Positions 7,880 through 16,369 of a stretch of DNA of 64,000 bases are shown here, piece by piece. The notes beneath the pieces are model-generated. The model had not been told where the DNA came from, did not search any database, and worked only from the letters and a program-made list of their open reading frames with translations. How positions within the stretch are numbered: position 1 is the first letter of the stretch; each line of letters begins with the position of its first letter. Location of the stretch: assembly GCA_947089135.1 (NCBI GenBank), contig CAMUJF010000013.1, forward strand, positions 15,440 to 79,439, written 5' to 3'. Origin of the DNA: an uncultured Clostridia bacterium. GTDB taxonomy: Bacteria; Bacillota; Clostridia; Oscillospirales; Ruminococcaceae. The position numbers and the translations under genes are program-made.

Positions 7880-9520
7880 GTGATAACAGGTAAGATTCTC
7901 AGGGACGCCTATATTTCGGGCGCGGTAACTATTGCAAACAGAAAAAAAGAGGTAGACAGGCTCAATGTTTATCCCGTTCCGGACGGAGACACGGGTACCA
8001 ATATGTCAATGACCATGGGCAACGCTCTGCGCGAGATACAGTTCATGGACGACAATTCCACAGTCGCACAGGTGGCGGAGACCGCCGCTTCCGCGCTTCT
8101 AAGAGGCGCAAGGGGCAACTCGGGCGTTATACTTTCCCTGCTCTTCAGAGGATTTGCAAAGGGATTTCAAGGCAAGATAACCGCTGAGTGCGACGACTTT
8201 GTCCGCGCATTGGAGCTCGGCGTAGAGGGCGCCTATAAGGCTGTAATGTCCCCTACCGAGGGTACTATCCTGACAGTTGCAAGGCTTGCCGCCGAAAAAG
8301 CAAAGTCTGCGGCAAAGTCCACAAACGACCCCTGCGCTCTCTGGAGCGACGTTTGCATTGAAGCAAAAGCCGCTCTTGACGACACTCCGAACCTGCTCCC
8401 CGTGCTGAAAAAGGCGGGAGTTGTAGACGCGGGCGGAATGGGTCTCTATATAATATGGGCGGCTATGCTGGAAGTCTTCAAGGGTGGAGCGCCCGCTGTC
8501 CCCAACGACGTTCAGAAGCCCGAAACCGCGGTCGATCTTAATACAACAGTCGGTGATTTTGATGAGGAAATAACCCATACCTACTGTACGGAATTTATTG
8601 TAAGAAAATCTCCCGAATGTCCCGACGCTGCCCGTCTCAGGGCATTTCTGGAAACCATAGGAGACTGTGTTGTAGCCGTTGACGACGATGACATCATCAA
8701 GGTACACGTTCACACCGAGCACCCAGGTCAGGCTATTGAGGAGGGACTCCTGTTCGGCTCTCTCATTAATCTTAAAATAGACAATATGCGCTATCAGCAC
8801 GAAAACAAAGCCAAGGAAGCCGCAGCAGCGCGCAAACAGAGCTTTACTCCCGCAGAGCCGGAAAAGCCTTTCGGATTTGCAGCGGTAGCAAGCGGAGCAG
8901 GCATTGAAGAGCTTTTCCGCAATCTGGGTGCGGACTGCATCGTAAGAGGCGGTCAGACCATGAATCCCTCCACTGACGACATTCTGTCGGCGATAATGGC
9001 TACTCCTGCGGAAACTGTTTTCGTACTTCCCAACAACAAAAATATCATCATGGCTGCGGAACAGGCTGTAAAGCTTGCAGACAGAAAGGTATGCGTGCTT
9101 CAGTCCAAGACAATACCGCAGGGCATCACTGCAATGATGAACTTCGATCCGGGAGCGGATTTTGACACAAACCGTCTTAATATGACCAAGAGCCTTGACA
9201 ACGTTTCCACAGGACTTATCACATTTGCCGCCCGCGACAGCGATTTTGAGGGACACAACATCAAGCAGGGCGAAATTCTTGCTCTTGACAACGGCAAGCT
9301 TTCCTTTACGGAAAAAGACGTGAGCAAGGCTGCCTATAAGCTTGTGAAGCGTCTTGCAGACGGAGGAACGTCCTTTATCACTCTGATACACGGCGCGGAC
9401 GTTACGGAGGATAAGGCTCAGGAACTGTACGAACACGTAAAGACAAAGTTTGGAAATGCCGAAGTTATGCTGATAAACGGCGGTCAGCCCGTATACTATT
9501 ATATAATTTCGGTAGAGTAA
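7880..9520 (+). CDS. fakA: FakA/YloV-like fatty acid kinase, DhaL-domain subunit
   Basis: 546 residues, full length for YloV/FakA. The N-terminal DhaL-type domain has the nucleotide and metal loop PVPDGDTGTNMSMTM and the helical LLRGARGNSGVILSLLFRGF block; a DegV-related C-terminal part follows (VLPNNKNIIMAAEQAVKL, and INGGQPVYYYIISVE at the end). In FakAB, FakA phosphorylates a fatty acid held by a FakB partner to give acyl-phosphate for phospholipid synthesis. No fakB is in the window; plsX at 29566 acts on the same acyl-phosphate pool. The start is GTG 7880, supported by GAGAGG 8 bases upstream. Confidence 0.88.
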   Translation: MITGKILRDAYISGAVTIANRKKEVDRLNVYPVPDGDTGTNMSMTMGNALREIQFMDDNSTVAQVAETAASALLRGARGNSGVILSLLFRGFAKGFQGKITAECDDFVRALELGVEGAYKAVMSPTEGTILTVARLAAEKAKSAAKSTNDPCALWSDVCIEAKAALDDTPNLLPVLKKAGVVDAGGMGLYIIWAAMLEVFKGGAPAVPNDVQKPETAVDLNTTVGDFDEEITHTYCTEFIVRKSPECPDAARLRAFLETIGDCVVAVDDDDIIKVHVHTEHPGQAIEEGLLFGSLINLKIDNMRYQHENKAKEAAAARKQSFTPAEPEKPFGFAAVASGAGIEELFRNLGADCIVRGGQTMNPSTDDILSAIMATPAETVFVLPNNKNIIMAAEQAVKLADRKVCVLQSKTIPQGITAMMNFDPGADFDTNRLNMTKSLDNVSTGLITFAARDSDFEGHNIKQGEILALDNGKLSFTEKDVSKAAYKLVKRLADGGTSFITLIHGADVTEDKAQELYEHVKTKFGNAEVMLINGGQPVYYYIISVE

Positions 9521-9589
9521 ATTTGATGGACGGATTTGCATTTACTAAACGCTATGAAGTATTATAATTATACAAAGAGTAATTGAATT

Positions 9590-10246
9590 ATGAAAAAAAT
9601 AAATATCGTCACCGGGCACTACGGCAGCGGAAAGACAAACTTTTCAGCCAACCTTGCGGTAAAGCTTGCGAAGAGCGGCAGAAAAGTCACTGTCGTTGAC
9701 CTTGATATAGTCAATCCATATTTCCGCTCCGCCGACTTCGGTGAGCTGTTCTCCGATAAAAACATTGAGCTTGTTGCCCCCCTATATGCTAACTCAAATC
9801 TGGACATTCCCGCAATTTCATTCGATTTGGAGCGTATCGCTTCGGGAAACGGAAGTCTTGTCATTGACGTTGGCGGAGACGACGCGGGAGCAATCGCTCT
9901 CGGACGTTACTCAAAAGCTTTTTCGGCTTTTTCTGAGGACATTGATATGCTTTATGTGGTGAACTGCCGCAGATTTCTTACACGCACCGCCGACGAAGCT
10001 TTGGAGCTTATGTACGAAATAGAAGCCGCCGCGCAAATGAAGCACACCGCTGTTGTGAACAACACCAACCTGCTATATGAAACTACGGCTGAAATTCTCG
10101 AAGAGTCCGCAGGATTTGCAGAGGAAATTTCCGAAAGATCGGGACTTCCAATTGCCTGTACCTGCGTACCCCTCGGTCTGACGGCTGAAGTCCCCAACCC
10201 TTTTCCCGTTGAGATATACGTCAAAAAGATTTGGGAAAGAGATTAA
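9590..10246 (+). CDS. MinD/CobQ-like P-loop ATPase
   Basis: 218 residues. GHYGSGKTNFSANLAVKLA is a P-loop, VTVVDLDIVNPYFR is the second SIMIBI landmark and LVIDVGGDDAGAIALG is the Walker B-like strand. These place it in the ParA/MinD/CobQ group. Related proteins sit beside 2-oxoacid:ferredoxin oxidoreductase genes in Clostridia, as here (58 bases before the ferredoxin subunit), so an assembly or regulatory role for iron-sulfur enzymes is possible, but this is inference from position only. Confidence 0.75.
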   Translation: MKKINIVTGHYGSGKTNFSANLAVKLAKSGRKVTVVDLDIVNPYFRSADFGELFSDKNIELVAPLYANSNLDIPAISFDLERIASGNGSLVIDVGGDDAGAIALGRYSKAFSAFSEDIDMLYVVNCRRFLTRTADEALELMYEIEAAAQMKHTAVVNNTNLLYETTAEILEESAGFAEEISERSGLPIACTCVPLGLTAEVPNPFPVEIYVKKIWERD

Positions 10247-10303
10247 TGCTTAAAAGAAACTCAGTTTTCTTGATATAAGATCAAACCGAAAGGAGTTTGA
10301 AAA

Positions 10304-10510
10304 ATGGCTAAGATAACAGTCAATTTTGAAAAATGCAAGGGCTGCGGTCTTTGTACCACTGCCTGTCCCAAAAAGATCGTCGAGATACAGAAAGAAAAGC
10401 GCAACCGCAAGGGTTACTTTACTTCAATCTGTATAGACGACTCGAAGTGCATCGGCTGCGCAATGTGCGCAACAATGTGTCCCGACTGCGCTATTACCGT
10501 AGAAAAATAA
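10304..10510 (+). CDS. korD: 2-oxoacid:ferredoxin oxidoreductase, ferredoxin (delta) subunit
   Basis: 68 residues with two [4Fe-4S] motifs, CKGCGLCTTACP and CIGCAMCATMCP, in a classic two-cluster ferredoxin. It passes electrons from the TPP-bound oxoacid intermediate to free ferredoxin. GAAAGGAG precedes ATG 10304. It is the first of four tightly spaced genes (delta, alpha, beta, gamma), the usual order for KOR/VOR-type four-subunit enzymes. Confidence 0.92.
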   Translation: MAKITVNFEKCKGCGLCTTACPKKIVEIQKEKRNRKGYFTSICIDDSKCIGCAMCATMCPDCAITVEK

Positions 10511-10522
10511 AGGAGTGATAAT

Positions 10523-11581
10523 ATGGAACGTAATCTTATGAAGGGCAACGAAGCTCTTGCCGAAGCCGCTATCAGAGCGGGCTGCAAATGCTTTTTCGGT
10601 TACCCTATAACACCGCAGACGGAAATTTCCGCTTATCTGGCTAAACGCTTCAAAGCCGCGGGAGGAGTTTTCCTCCAGGCTGAATCGGAGATAGCCGCTA
10701 TAAATATGGTTCTTGGAGCCGCTTCCACGGGAGTGCGCGCTATGACTTCCTCGTCCTCGCCGGGAATTTCCCTTAAATCCGAGGGAATTTCCTACATAGC
10801 AGGTTCAGATCTGCCCTGCGTTATCATCAACGTTCAGCGCGGAGGTCCCGGTCTTGGAGGTATCCAGCCCTCTCAGGCGGACTACTGGCAGGCTACAAAG
10901 GCTTTGGGACACGGCGACTTTCAGCTTTTGGTGTTTGCTCCCAACTCCGTTCAGGAAATGGTTGACGCTGTTATCAAGGCGTTCGACCTTGCGGACGAAT
11001 ACCGTATGCCCGCGATGATACTTGCGGACGGACTTCTCGGTCAGATGATGGAGCCTGTGACTTTCCCCGAAATAACTTCAAAGCCTGTTGAAAAGCCGTG
11101 GGCGACAAACGGTCACGGAAACAAGCGCGAGCACAACATTATCAATTCTCTGTACTTACAGCCAGACGTTCTTGAAAAATCCGTAACAGACAGATTCAAG
11201 CGCTATGATGAGATAAAGGAAAAGCACGCGGAGGCTGAGCTCTACAATACAGAGGACGCCGATATCGTGGTAACTGCTTACGGCGCGACCTCCAGAGTTG
11301 CAAAGTCCGCGGTAAATATGGCAAGAGAACAGGGCATTAAGGCGGGACTTATCCGTCCCGTGACTCTTTGGCCTTTCCCTGTAAAACAGTATAACGAAGC
11401 GGCGAAAAACGCCGAAAGATTACTGTGCGTAGAAATGTCCATGGGACAAATGATCGACGACGTTAAGCTGGCGATAAACTGCTCAAAGCCTGTGGAATTC
11501 TACGGCAGAACAGGCGGCGTAATTCCCAAGCCGTCGGAAATTCTCGACGAGATAAAAAAATACGTTGGAGGTGCTAAATAA
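10523..11581 (+). CDS. korA: 2-oxoacid:ferredoxin oxidoreductase, alpha subunit (VorB/KorA type)
   Basis: 352 residues. The start MKGNEALAEAAIRAGCKCFFGYPITPQTEI is diagnostic for the alpha subunit, followed by the pyrimidine-binding and transketolase C-terminal-like domains (TAYGATSRVAKSAV, GLIRPVTLWPFP). Together with the beta subunit it forms the TPP site that oxidatively decarboxylates a 2-oxoacid to acyl-CoA, reducing ferredoxin. The sequence resembles subunits annotated as 3-methyl-2-oxobutanoate (VorB) as well as 2-oxoglutarate (KorA) enzymes; substrate is not decided by sequence. AAAGGAGTG precedes the start. Confidence 0.92.
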   Translation: MERNLMKGNEALAEAAIRAGCKCFFGYPITPQTEISAYLAKRFKAAGGVFLQAESEIAAINMVLGAASTGVRAMTSSSSPGISLKSEGISYIAGSDLPCVIINVQRGGPGLGGIQPSQADYWQATKALGHGDFQLLVFAPNSVQEMVDAVIKAFDLADEYRMPAMILADGLLGQMMEPVTFPEITSKPVEKPWATNGHGNKREHNIINSLYLQPDVLEKSVTDRFKRYDEIKEKHAEAELYNTEDADIVVTAYGATSRVAKSAVNMAREQGIKAGLIRPVTLWPFPVKQYNEAAKNAERLLCVEMSMGQMIDDVKLAINCSKPVEFYGRTGGVIPKPSEILDEIKKYVGGAK

Positions 11582-12342
11582 TGGCAGTTGTATTTGAAAA
11601 ACCCAAGTCCATGGCGGACGTTACGCTGCATTACTGCCCCGGCTGCACCCACGGCATAATCCACCGTCTGGTGTGCGAGGTCATTGACGAAATGGGTATC
11701 GAGGGCGACACTATAGGCGTATGTCCCGTAGGCTGCTCGGTTATGGCTTATGATTACTTTAACTGCGATATGATAGAAGCCGCTCACGGACGCGCTCCCG
11801 CGGTTGCTACAGGCGTTAAACGCACCAATCCCGACAAGTACGTTTTCACCTATCAGGGCGACGGAGACCTTGCCGCTATAGGTACTGCCGAGACAGTTCA
11901 CGCCGCTACAAGAGGCGAAAATATCGTGGTAATTTTTGTAAACAACACTACCTACGGCATGACGGGAGGACAGATGGCTCCAACAACGCTGCCGGGACAG
12001 GTCACTCAGACCACCCCTTACGGCAGAGACCCCAAGCTTATGGGATATCCAGTAAGAGTGTGTGAAATGCTTGCAACGCTGACAGGTACGGCTCTTGCAC
12101 AGCGCGTGGCGGTAAACAGCGTACCCCATATACGAGAGGCGAAAAAGGCTATCCGCAAAGCGTTTGAAAATCAGAGAGACAAAAAGGGATTTTCCATTGT
12201 GGAAGTTCTTTCCACCTGTCCTACAAACTGGGGACTTTCCCCAATAGACGCGCTTAAGCGTCTTGAGGACGAAATGATACCCTACTATCCCCTTGGCGTT
12301 TTCAAGGACGAAAACGCATTTCCCGAAAAGGAGGGTGAATAA
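11581..12342 (+). CDS. korB: 2-oxoacid:ferredoxin oxidoreductase, beta (TPP) subunit
   Basis: 253 residues. HYCPGCTHGIIHRLV carries the conserved cysteine pair near the N-terminus and YQGDGDLAAIGTAETVHAATRGENIVVIFVNNTTYGMTGGQMAPTT is the TPP-binding GDG-x(n)-NN motif. The start codon overlaps the alpha-subunit stop (TAATG) and follows GGAGGTG, so the two are translationally coupled. Confidence 0.94.
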   Translation: MAVVFEKPKSMADVTLHYCPGCTHGIIHRLVCEVIDEMGIEGDTIGVCPVGCSVMAYDYFNCDMIEAAHGRAPAVATGVKRTNPDKYVFTYQGDGDLAAIGTAETVHAATRGENIVVIFVNNTTYGMTGGQMAPTTLPGQVTQTTPYGRDPKLMGYPVRVCEMLATLTGTALAQRVAVNSVPHIREAKKAIRKAFENQRDKKGFSIVEVLSTCPTNWGLSPIDALKRLEDEMIPYYPLGVFKDENAFPEKEGE

Positions 12343-12343
12343 T

Positions 12344-12880
12344 ATGACCCATGATATTCTTCTTGCGGGCTTCGGCGGACAGGGCATACTGTTCGCGGGA
12401 AAAATTCTTGCCTATTCGGGACTTATGGACGAAAAGGAAGTCTCATGGCTTCCCTCCTACGGACCTGAAATGCGCGGCGGTACCTGTAACTGTTCGGTTT
12501 GCATTTCCGACGAGCCTATAGGTTCTCCGTTGGTTCTGGAACCGTCCATTCTGGTGGTAATGAACACGCCGTCCCTGGAAAAATTTGCAGGGAGCGTTAA
12601 GCCCGGCGGAACAATAATCGTTGACAGCACCATGGTTGACGCAAAGGTTGAGCGCGACGATGTGAAAACGTTCTACATACCCGCCACAACGCTTGCTCAG
12701 GAAAACGACCTTGCAGGGGGCGCAAACATAATCCTGCTTGGTAAGCTGTTCCGCGAAACGAAGATCGTTTCCGCAGAGACATTCAAAAAAGCTATCGAAA
12801 AGGTAGTACCCGCGAAAAAAGCGGCTCTTGCGGCAAACAATATGAAAGCCGTGCAGATCGGTCTTGACTACGCCGACTGA
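12344..12880 (+). CDS. korC: 2-oxoacid:ferredoxin oxidoreductase, gamma subunit
   Basis: 178 residues starting MTHDILLAGFGGQGILFAGKIL, the typical gamma-subunit glycine-rich opening; PSYGPEMRGGTCNCSV is the second family landmark. ATG 12344 is preferred over an in-frame upstream start inside korB because GAGGGTG lies just before it and the family starts here. It begins right after the korB stop and completes the operon; a bidirectional terminator follows. Confidence 0.92.
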   Translation: MTHDILLAGFGGQGILFAGKILAYSGLMDEKEVSWLPSYGPEMRGGTCNCSVCISDEPIGSPLVLEPSILVVMNTPSLEKFAGSVKPGGTIIVDSTMVDAKVERDDVKTFYIPATTLAQENDLAGGANIILLGKLFRETKIVSAETFKKAIEKVVPAKKAALAANNMKAVQIGLDYAD

Positions 12881-12896
12881 TAAAATACGCAAAACA

Positions 12897-12931
12897 AAGG
12901 ACGTTCCCGCCTGAATTTGGAACGTCCTTAT
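12897..12931. terminator. Bidirectional terminator between the kor operon and the PstS-like gene
   Basis: AAGGACGTTCC / GGAACGTCCTT stem with ATTATTTTATT on the plus side and a short TTTGTTTTGCG stretch on the minus side. Confidence 0.75.
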
Positions 12932-12938
12932 TATTTTA

Positions 12939-14513
12939 TTATATAATGTACCCGGTTTCTCTCACTATCTGCCGCCCCTGCTCGGAAGTCATAAACTCTA
13001 AAAGCTTGCCGACGTACTCGTTATCGTTGTCCGCAAGAGAAATTGCGTAAAGCTGTCCCGTAAGGGGATATGAACTGTCCGCGATATTTTCGGGACTTGG
13101 GTAAATACCGTCAAGCGAAAGAAATTTTATATTTCCGTTATCATTTTCAAAAACCATTTGCGTAGCGTAATATCTGAAAGAATAGCCTATGGCGGTTTCC
13201 TTGTTCTGATAATCCGCAACGGCAGAAATAACGCCGACCATTGAATACTCAAACTCAACTTTCAGCGGTTCTTTCAGTTTGATATCCCCCATGAATTTTT
13301 CCATTGTCGTCTGCGAACCCGAATTTTTCGGACGCTGAAAAGCAAGTATCGGAAGATTTCTTCCTCCCGCCTTTTTCCAATTGGTAATTTTTCCGGAATA
13401 AATATCACGCACTTGCTCCGAAGTCAGACCGTCCACGGGGTTGTCGTCGCTGACAAAAAACACGAAAGCCTCCTTGCCTATGGGCGTGTAGACAAGCTCC
13501 TTTCCCGCCTCTGCGGCAAGCTGCTTCTGTTCGGGAGACGGCTCTGCTCCGAAAAATATATCCACGTCTCCGTTTACAAGACTTTTGTAGGCTTCAATAG
13601 TATTGGTAAAACGGATAGGCTTGGAAGCGTTTTCCTCCCTGCCCTCAGACGATTTTGCATACTCCTGAATTTCGGCGATATTTTCATAGCAGGCGTTTGC
13701 AAATGCGGAATACACAGGGTATGCCGCTTCTGCACCGTCTAGCACCGGCATTTTTGACGCGTCGGAAATTATAAGCGAAGACGGTTCGTTAAGCTTTACA
13801 AGCTTATTTTCGGGATTTTCCACATAGTATGGTCTCAGATTAACGCTTGACCAGCCGCCCTCGTAGGCAAATCCGTAGCCGCCGCCTGAATGCATTTCTC
13901 CCGATTCGGCAAGCGCGCGGTAACGGTCTTCGGAACTGACTGTGACCGTGGTAAGCTCCGTGTAGTAATCGTAATCGGCAAGTCCGCCGCAGAACACTAC
14001 GAAATACGCCGCAAGTACCGCGATATATTTCATATTGAATTTATCACGCTTTATGCCCCACTTTTTGGCGGCTGAACGTTCGCCCCACACAAAGAAAAGA
14101 CCGTATGCTACCTCGCTTAAAAAAAATATGATAAATGTTAAGGTCGTACTGCTGCCCACATCAAGAACCAATGAAAAACCAACGCTCCATAAATAAGGCA
14201 GCAGCATAATAACCTGCACGACCTCATGCTTTGAAAACAGCATCATAAATATGTACATCACGGGCAGTATCAGCGCGGGCATAAATGCAGGCGCATAGAG
14301 AGCGGCTCGGTTTTTCGGCTCGTTGACCTTATAATTATGCTGCGACGTAAAAAGTCTGCCAAAAACAAACGCAAATATAAATAACACAACAGGCATCGTC
14401 AAGCCGTTCAAAATACTCAAACCGTTCCATATAGCTAAAAAAATTATTATAGCCGGAGTAAAGTACATTACAAGGGTCGCTATCACAAAATATTTTATGT
14501 TTTCTTTTTTCAT
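12939..14513 (-). CDS. Membrane-tethered PstS-like substrate-binding protein
   Basis: 524 residues from ATG 14513, which has GGAGGTAAAA in front. The first ~185 residues hold about six hydrophobic segments; the rest is a PBP-like domain related to phosphate-binding PstS (FTNTIEAYKSLVNGDVDIFFGAEPS, KEAFVFFVSDDNPVDGLTSEQVRDIYSGKITNWKKAGG, GIYPSPENIADSSYPLTGQLYAI). Ordinary PstS is a lipoprotein with a signal peptide; here an integral-membrane module replaces it. No pstCAB genes are near, so a transport role is uncertain; sensing is equally possible. The stop of the gene lies just past a terminator shared with the kor operon. Confidence 0.75.
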   Translation of the reverse strand: MKKENIKYFVIATLVMYFTPAIIIFLAIWNGLSILNGLTMPVVLFIFAFVFGRLFTSQHNYKVNEPKNRAALYAPAFMPALILPVMYIFMMLFSKHEVVQVIMLLPYLWSVGFSLVLDVGSSTTLTFIIFFLSEVAYGLFFVWGERSAAKKWGIKRDKFNMKYIAVLAAYFVVFCGGLADYDYYTELTTVTVSSEDRYRALAESGEMHSGGGYGFAYEGGWSSVNLRPYYVENPENKLVKLNEPSSLIISDASKMPVLDGAEAAYPVYSAFANACYENIAEIQEYAKSSEGREENASKPIRFTNTIEAYKSLVNGDVDIFFGAEPSPEQKQLAAEAGKELVYTPIGKEAFVFFVSDDNPVDGLTSEQVRDIYSGKITNWKKAGGRNLPILAFQRPKNSGSQTTMEKFMGDIKLKEPLKVEFEYSMVGVISAVADYQNKETAIGYSFRYYATQMVFENDNGNIKFLSLDGIYPSPENIADSSYPLTGQLYAISLADNDNEYVGKLLEFMTSEQGRQIVRETGYII

Positions 14514-14527
14514 TTTTACCTCCGTTT

Positions 14528-15544
14528 CTAAATCGAAATATCGTCCAGCGAAAGTGTAGCAACGGCGTTGAGACTTTCGTCCGCACGCCTGCCCGCAAGG
14601 TAGTCGTAGTACGCCTGACAGCCTATCATTGCCGCGTTGTCGCCGCACAGGTCAAGCCGCGGCATATAAAGTTTGAAGCCGTTTTTTTCGCACTCGGACT
14701 TTAACATTCCCCGAACGGAGGAATTTGCGGACACTCCCCCCGCAAGCGCAACGGTATTGTAGCCGTACTCCTTTGCGGCGGCTATTGTTTTTTGGGTGAG
14801 TATCTCCGCGACGGTCTGCTGAAAAGCTGCCGCAAGGTCGTTTTTGTTTATGGTCTCGCCCTTTTGCTCGGCATTGTGAGCTATGTTTATGACTGCGGTT
14901 TTCAGTCCCGAAAAGGAAAAATCGTACTCATTTCCTGCAACCTTCGGGTGTGGCAGTGTGTAAGTTTTGGGGTCGCCCTGCTGCGCCGCCTTGTCGATGT
15001 GTACGCCGCCGGGGTAGGGAAATCCCAGAACGCGGGCGGCTTTGTCGAACGCCTCCCCTGCCGCGTCGTCACGAGTCCTGCCGATAACATGGTACTTGGT
15101 GTAATCAGAGACCTCAATAATGTGAGAGTGTCCGCCGCTTGCCACAAGGCAGAGATAGGGCGGCTTAAGGGTACTGTCAGTGAGATAGTTCGCCGCAATG
15201 TGTCCCGCGATGTGATGTACGGGGATAAGAGGCTTCCCTGCCGCCATGGCAAGACCCTTTGCAAAGTTAGTACCCACAAGCAGCGCGCCGATAAGTCCGG
15301 GAGAATATGTTACCGCAAAAGCGTCAATGTCCGCAAGGGTGCAGCTTGCCTCGTCAAGAGCGTGCTTAGTAACGTCCAGAATGTTTTCGCAGTGCCGTCT
15401 TGACGCTATTTCGGGGACTACTCCGCCAAATTTTTTATGCTCCTCTATTTGTGAGGCGATTATGCTTGAACGGACGGTGAGACCGTCCTCAACAACTGCC
15501 GCCGCTGTCTCGTCACAGGAGCTTTCTATTGCCAAAATTTTCAT
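14528..15544 (-). CDS. tsaD: tRNA N6-adenosine threonylcarbamoyltransferase
   Basis: 338 residues starting MKILAIESSCDETAAAVVEDG, the invariant Kae1/TsaD opening. PVHHIAGH supplies the metal-binding histidines and the ASGGHSHI and AGGVSANSSVRGML blocks are family landmarks. With TsaB and TsaE it transfers the threonylcarbamoyl group to A37 of ANN-decoding tRNAs. ATG 15544 is favoured over GTG 15553 because AAAGGTG lies 6 bases before the ATG. A decayed copy of the first ~10 codons lies upstream at 15667-15695. The PstS-like gene begins 14 bases after the stop. Confidence 0.95.
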   Translation of the reverse strand: MKILAIESSCDETAAAVVEDGLTVRSSIIASQIEEHKKFGGVVPEIASRRHCENILDVTKHALDEASCTLADIDAFAVTYSPGLIGALLVGTNFAKGLAMAAGKPLIPVHHIAGHIAANYLTDSTLKPPYLCLVASGGHSHIIEVSDYTKYHVIGRTRDDAAGEAFDKAARVLGFPYPGGVHIDKAAQQGDPKTYTLPHPKVAGNEYDFSFSGLKTAVINIAHNAEQKGETINKNDLAAAFQQTVAEILTQKTIAAAKEYGYNTVALAGGVSANSSVRGMLKSECEKNGFKLYMPRLDLCGDNAAMIGCQAYYDYLAGRRADESLNAVATLSLDDISI

Positions 15545-15575
15545 GTTATTCACCTTTCCTTATAGAACAGAAAAA

Positions 15576-15597
15576 CTACCCGCCCCCTTGATAGGGG
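15576..15597 (-). terminator. GC-rich hairpin within the insert upstream of tsaD
   Basis: GCCCCC-TTGATA-GGGGGC; on the minus strand it is followed by GGGTAGTTTTTCTG. It probably ends transcripts coming from the methyltransferase gene and is part of an inserted, repeat-like segment. Confidence 0.5.
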
Positions 15598-15666
15598 GCT
15601 TATCAAAATTAAGGTCTGCCGTATTTTACGGTGGGGGTAGAAACTGCCTGCGGGGGCTCCCCGCCG

Positions 15667-15695
15667 CAGGAGCTTTCTATTGCTAATATTTTCAT
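15667..15695 (-). repeat. Duplicated tsaD 5' end
   Basis: On the minus strand this stretch reads MKILAIESSC then diverges. It repeats 15516-15544 with about three mismatches in 29 bases. It directly abuts the stop of the upstream methyltransferase (TAA then TATG). The 120 bases between the copies are GC-rich and palindromic. Confidence 0.8.
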
Positions 15696-15696
15696 A

Positions 15697-16347
15697 TTAC
15701 CAGTCCTTTTTCGCAGTTATTATTGTAGTATTTCCCATTCTAAAGACCTTTTCCGCAGTTGAAAATCCTGCCGTCAAAAACATTTTTATCTGATTTTCAA
15801 AGGTACACGGCGTGTCGTAATGATAAAACTCATTTTCGGGAATGTTCAGTTCCTTTCGTATGCGGGCGTTTTCGGCGTACCAATGCTCTTCCTCTTCCTG
15901 CGTTTCCACCATATAGTCGCACTCGATATACAGTCCTCCGCTTTTCAAAGAATGGCAGATTTTTTTGTACAGACCGATTTTCATTTCGTGGCTGAAATGG
16001 TGCATTGTCTGAAACGAGACAGCCGCGTCAAAGCGGTTTTGTCCCAAATCGGCGCTGAAATAATCGCCGTTTATAAGGGTAATATTTTTCTCTCGGTACT
16101 TCTCGGAAAGCCTGTCAAGCATTGCTTTTGACAGGTCTATACCCGTTACGGAAACGCCGGGAAACCTTGCGAAAACGCTCTCCAGCTCCAACCCCGTTCC
16201 GCAGCCTAAATCAAGAAGATTTTCCGCTTTGTCGGGAAGAAGTTCCCCCATTTTCAAATAAGCCTCGCGGCAGCCCTCTACCTCGTTCAGCATATGCTCG
16301 TCGTAGCCCTCCGCACGGGCAGTGAAAAATTCGTCCATTTTTTCCAT
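15697..16347 (-). CDS. Class I SAM-dependent methyltransferase
   Basis: 216 residues from ATG 16347 (AAAGGAAAA upstream; an in-frame ATG six codons earlier is less well placed). Motif I is LLDLGCGTGLELE, motif II VTGIDLSKAMLDRL, then INGDYFSADL and AAVSFQTMHHF, the usual Rossmann-fold order. The substrate is not evident; the family includes small-molecule and protein methyltransferases. It sits upstream of tsaD on the same strand with the duplicated tsaD start immediately after its stop. Confidence 0.85.
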   Translation of the reverse strand: MEKMDEFFTARAEGYDEHMLNEVEGCREAYLKMGELLPDKAENLLDLGCGTGLELESVFARFPGVSVTGIDLSKAMLDRLSEKYREKNITLINGDYFSADLGQNRFDAAVSFQTMHHFSHEMKIGLYKKICHSLKSGGLYIECDYMVETQEEEEHWYAENARIRKELNIPENEFYHYDTPCTFENQIKMFLTAGFSTAEKVFRMGNTTIITAKKDW

Positions 16348-16369
16348 GTAGGGTTTTCCTTTCATATAC

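Noticed and set aside
8099..9541. 480-codon open frame antisense to the fakA-like gene
   Set aside because: It mirrors the codon pattern of the well-supported DhaL/DegV-type gene and shows no family motif or ribosome site.
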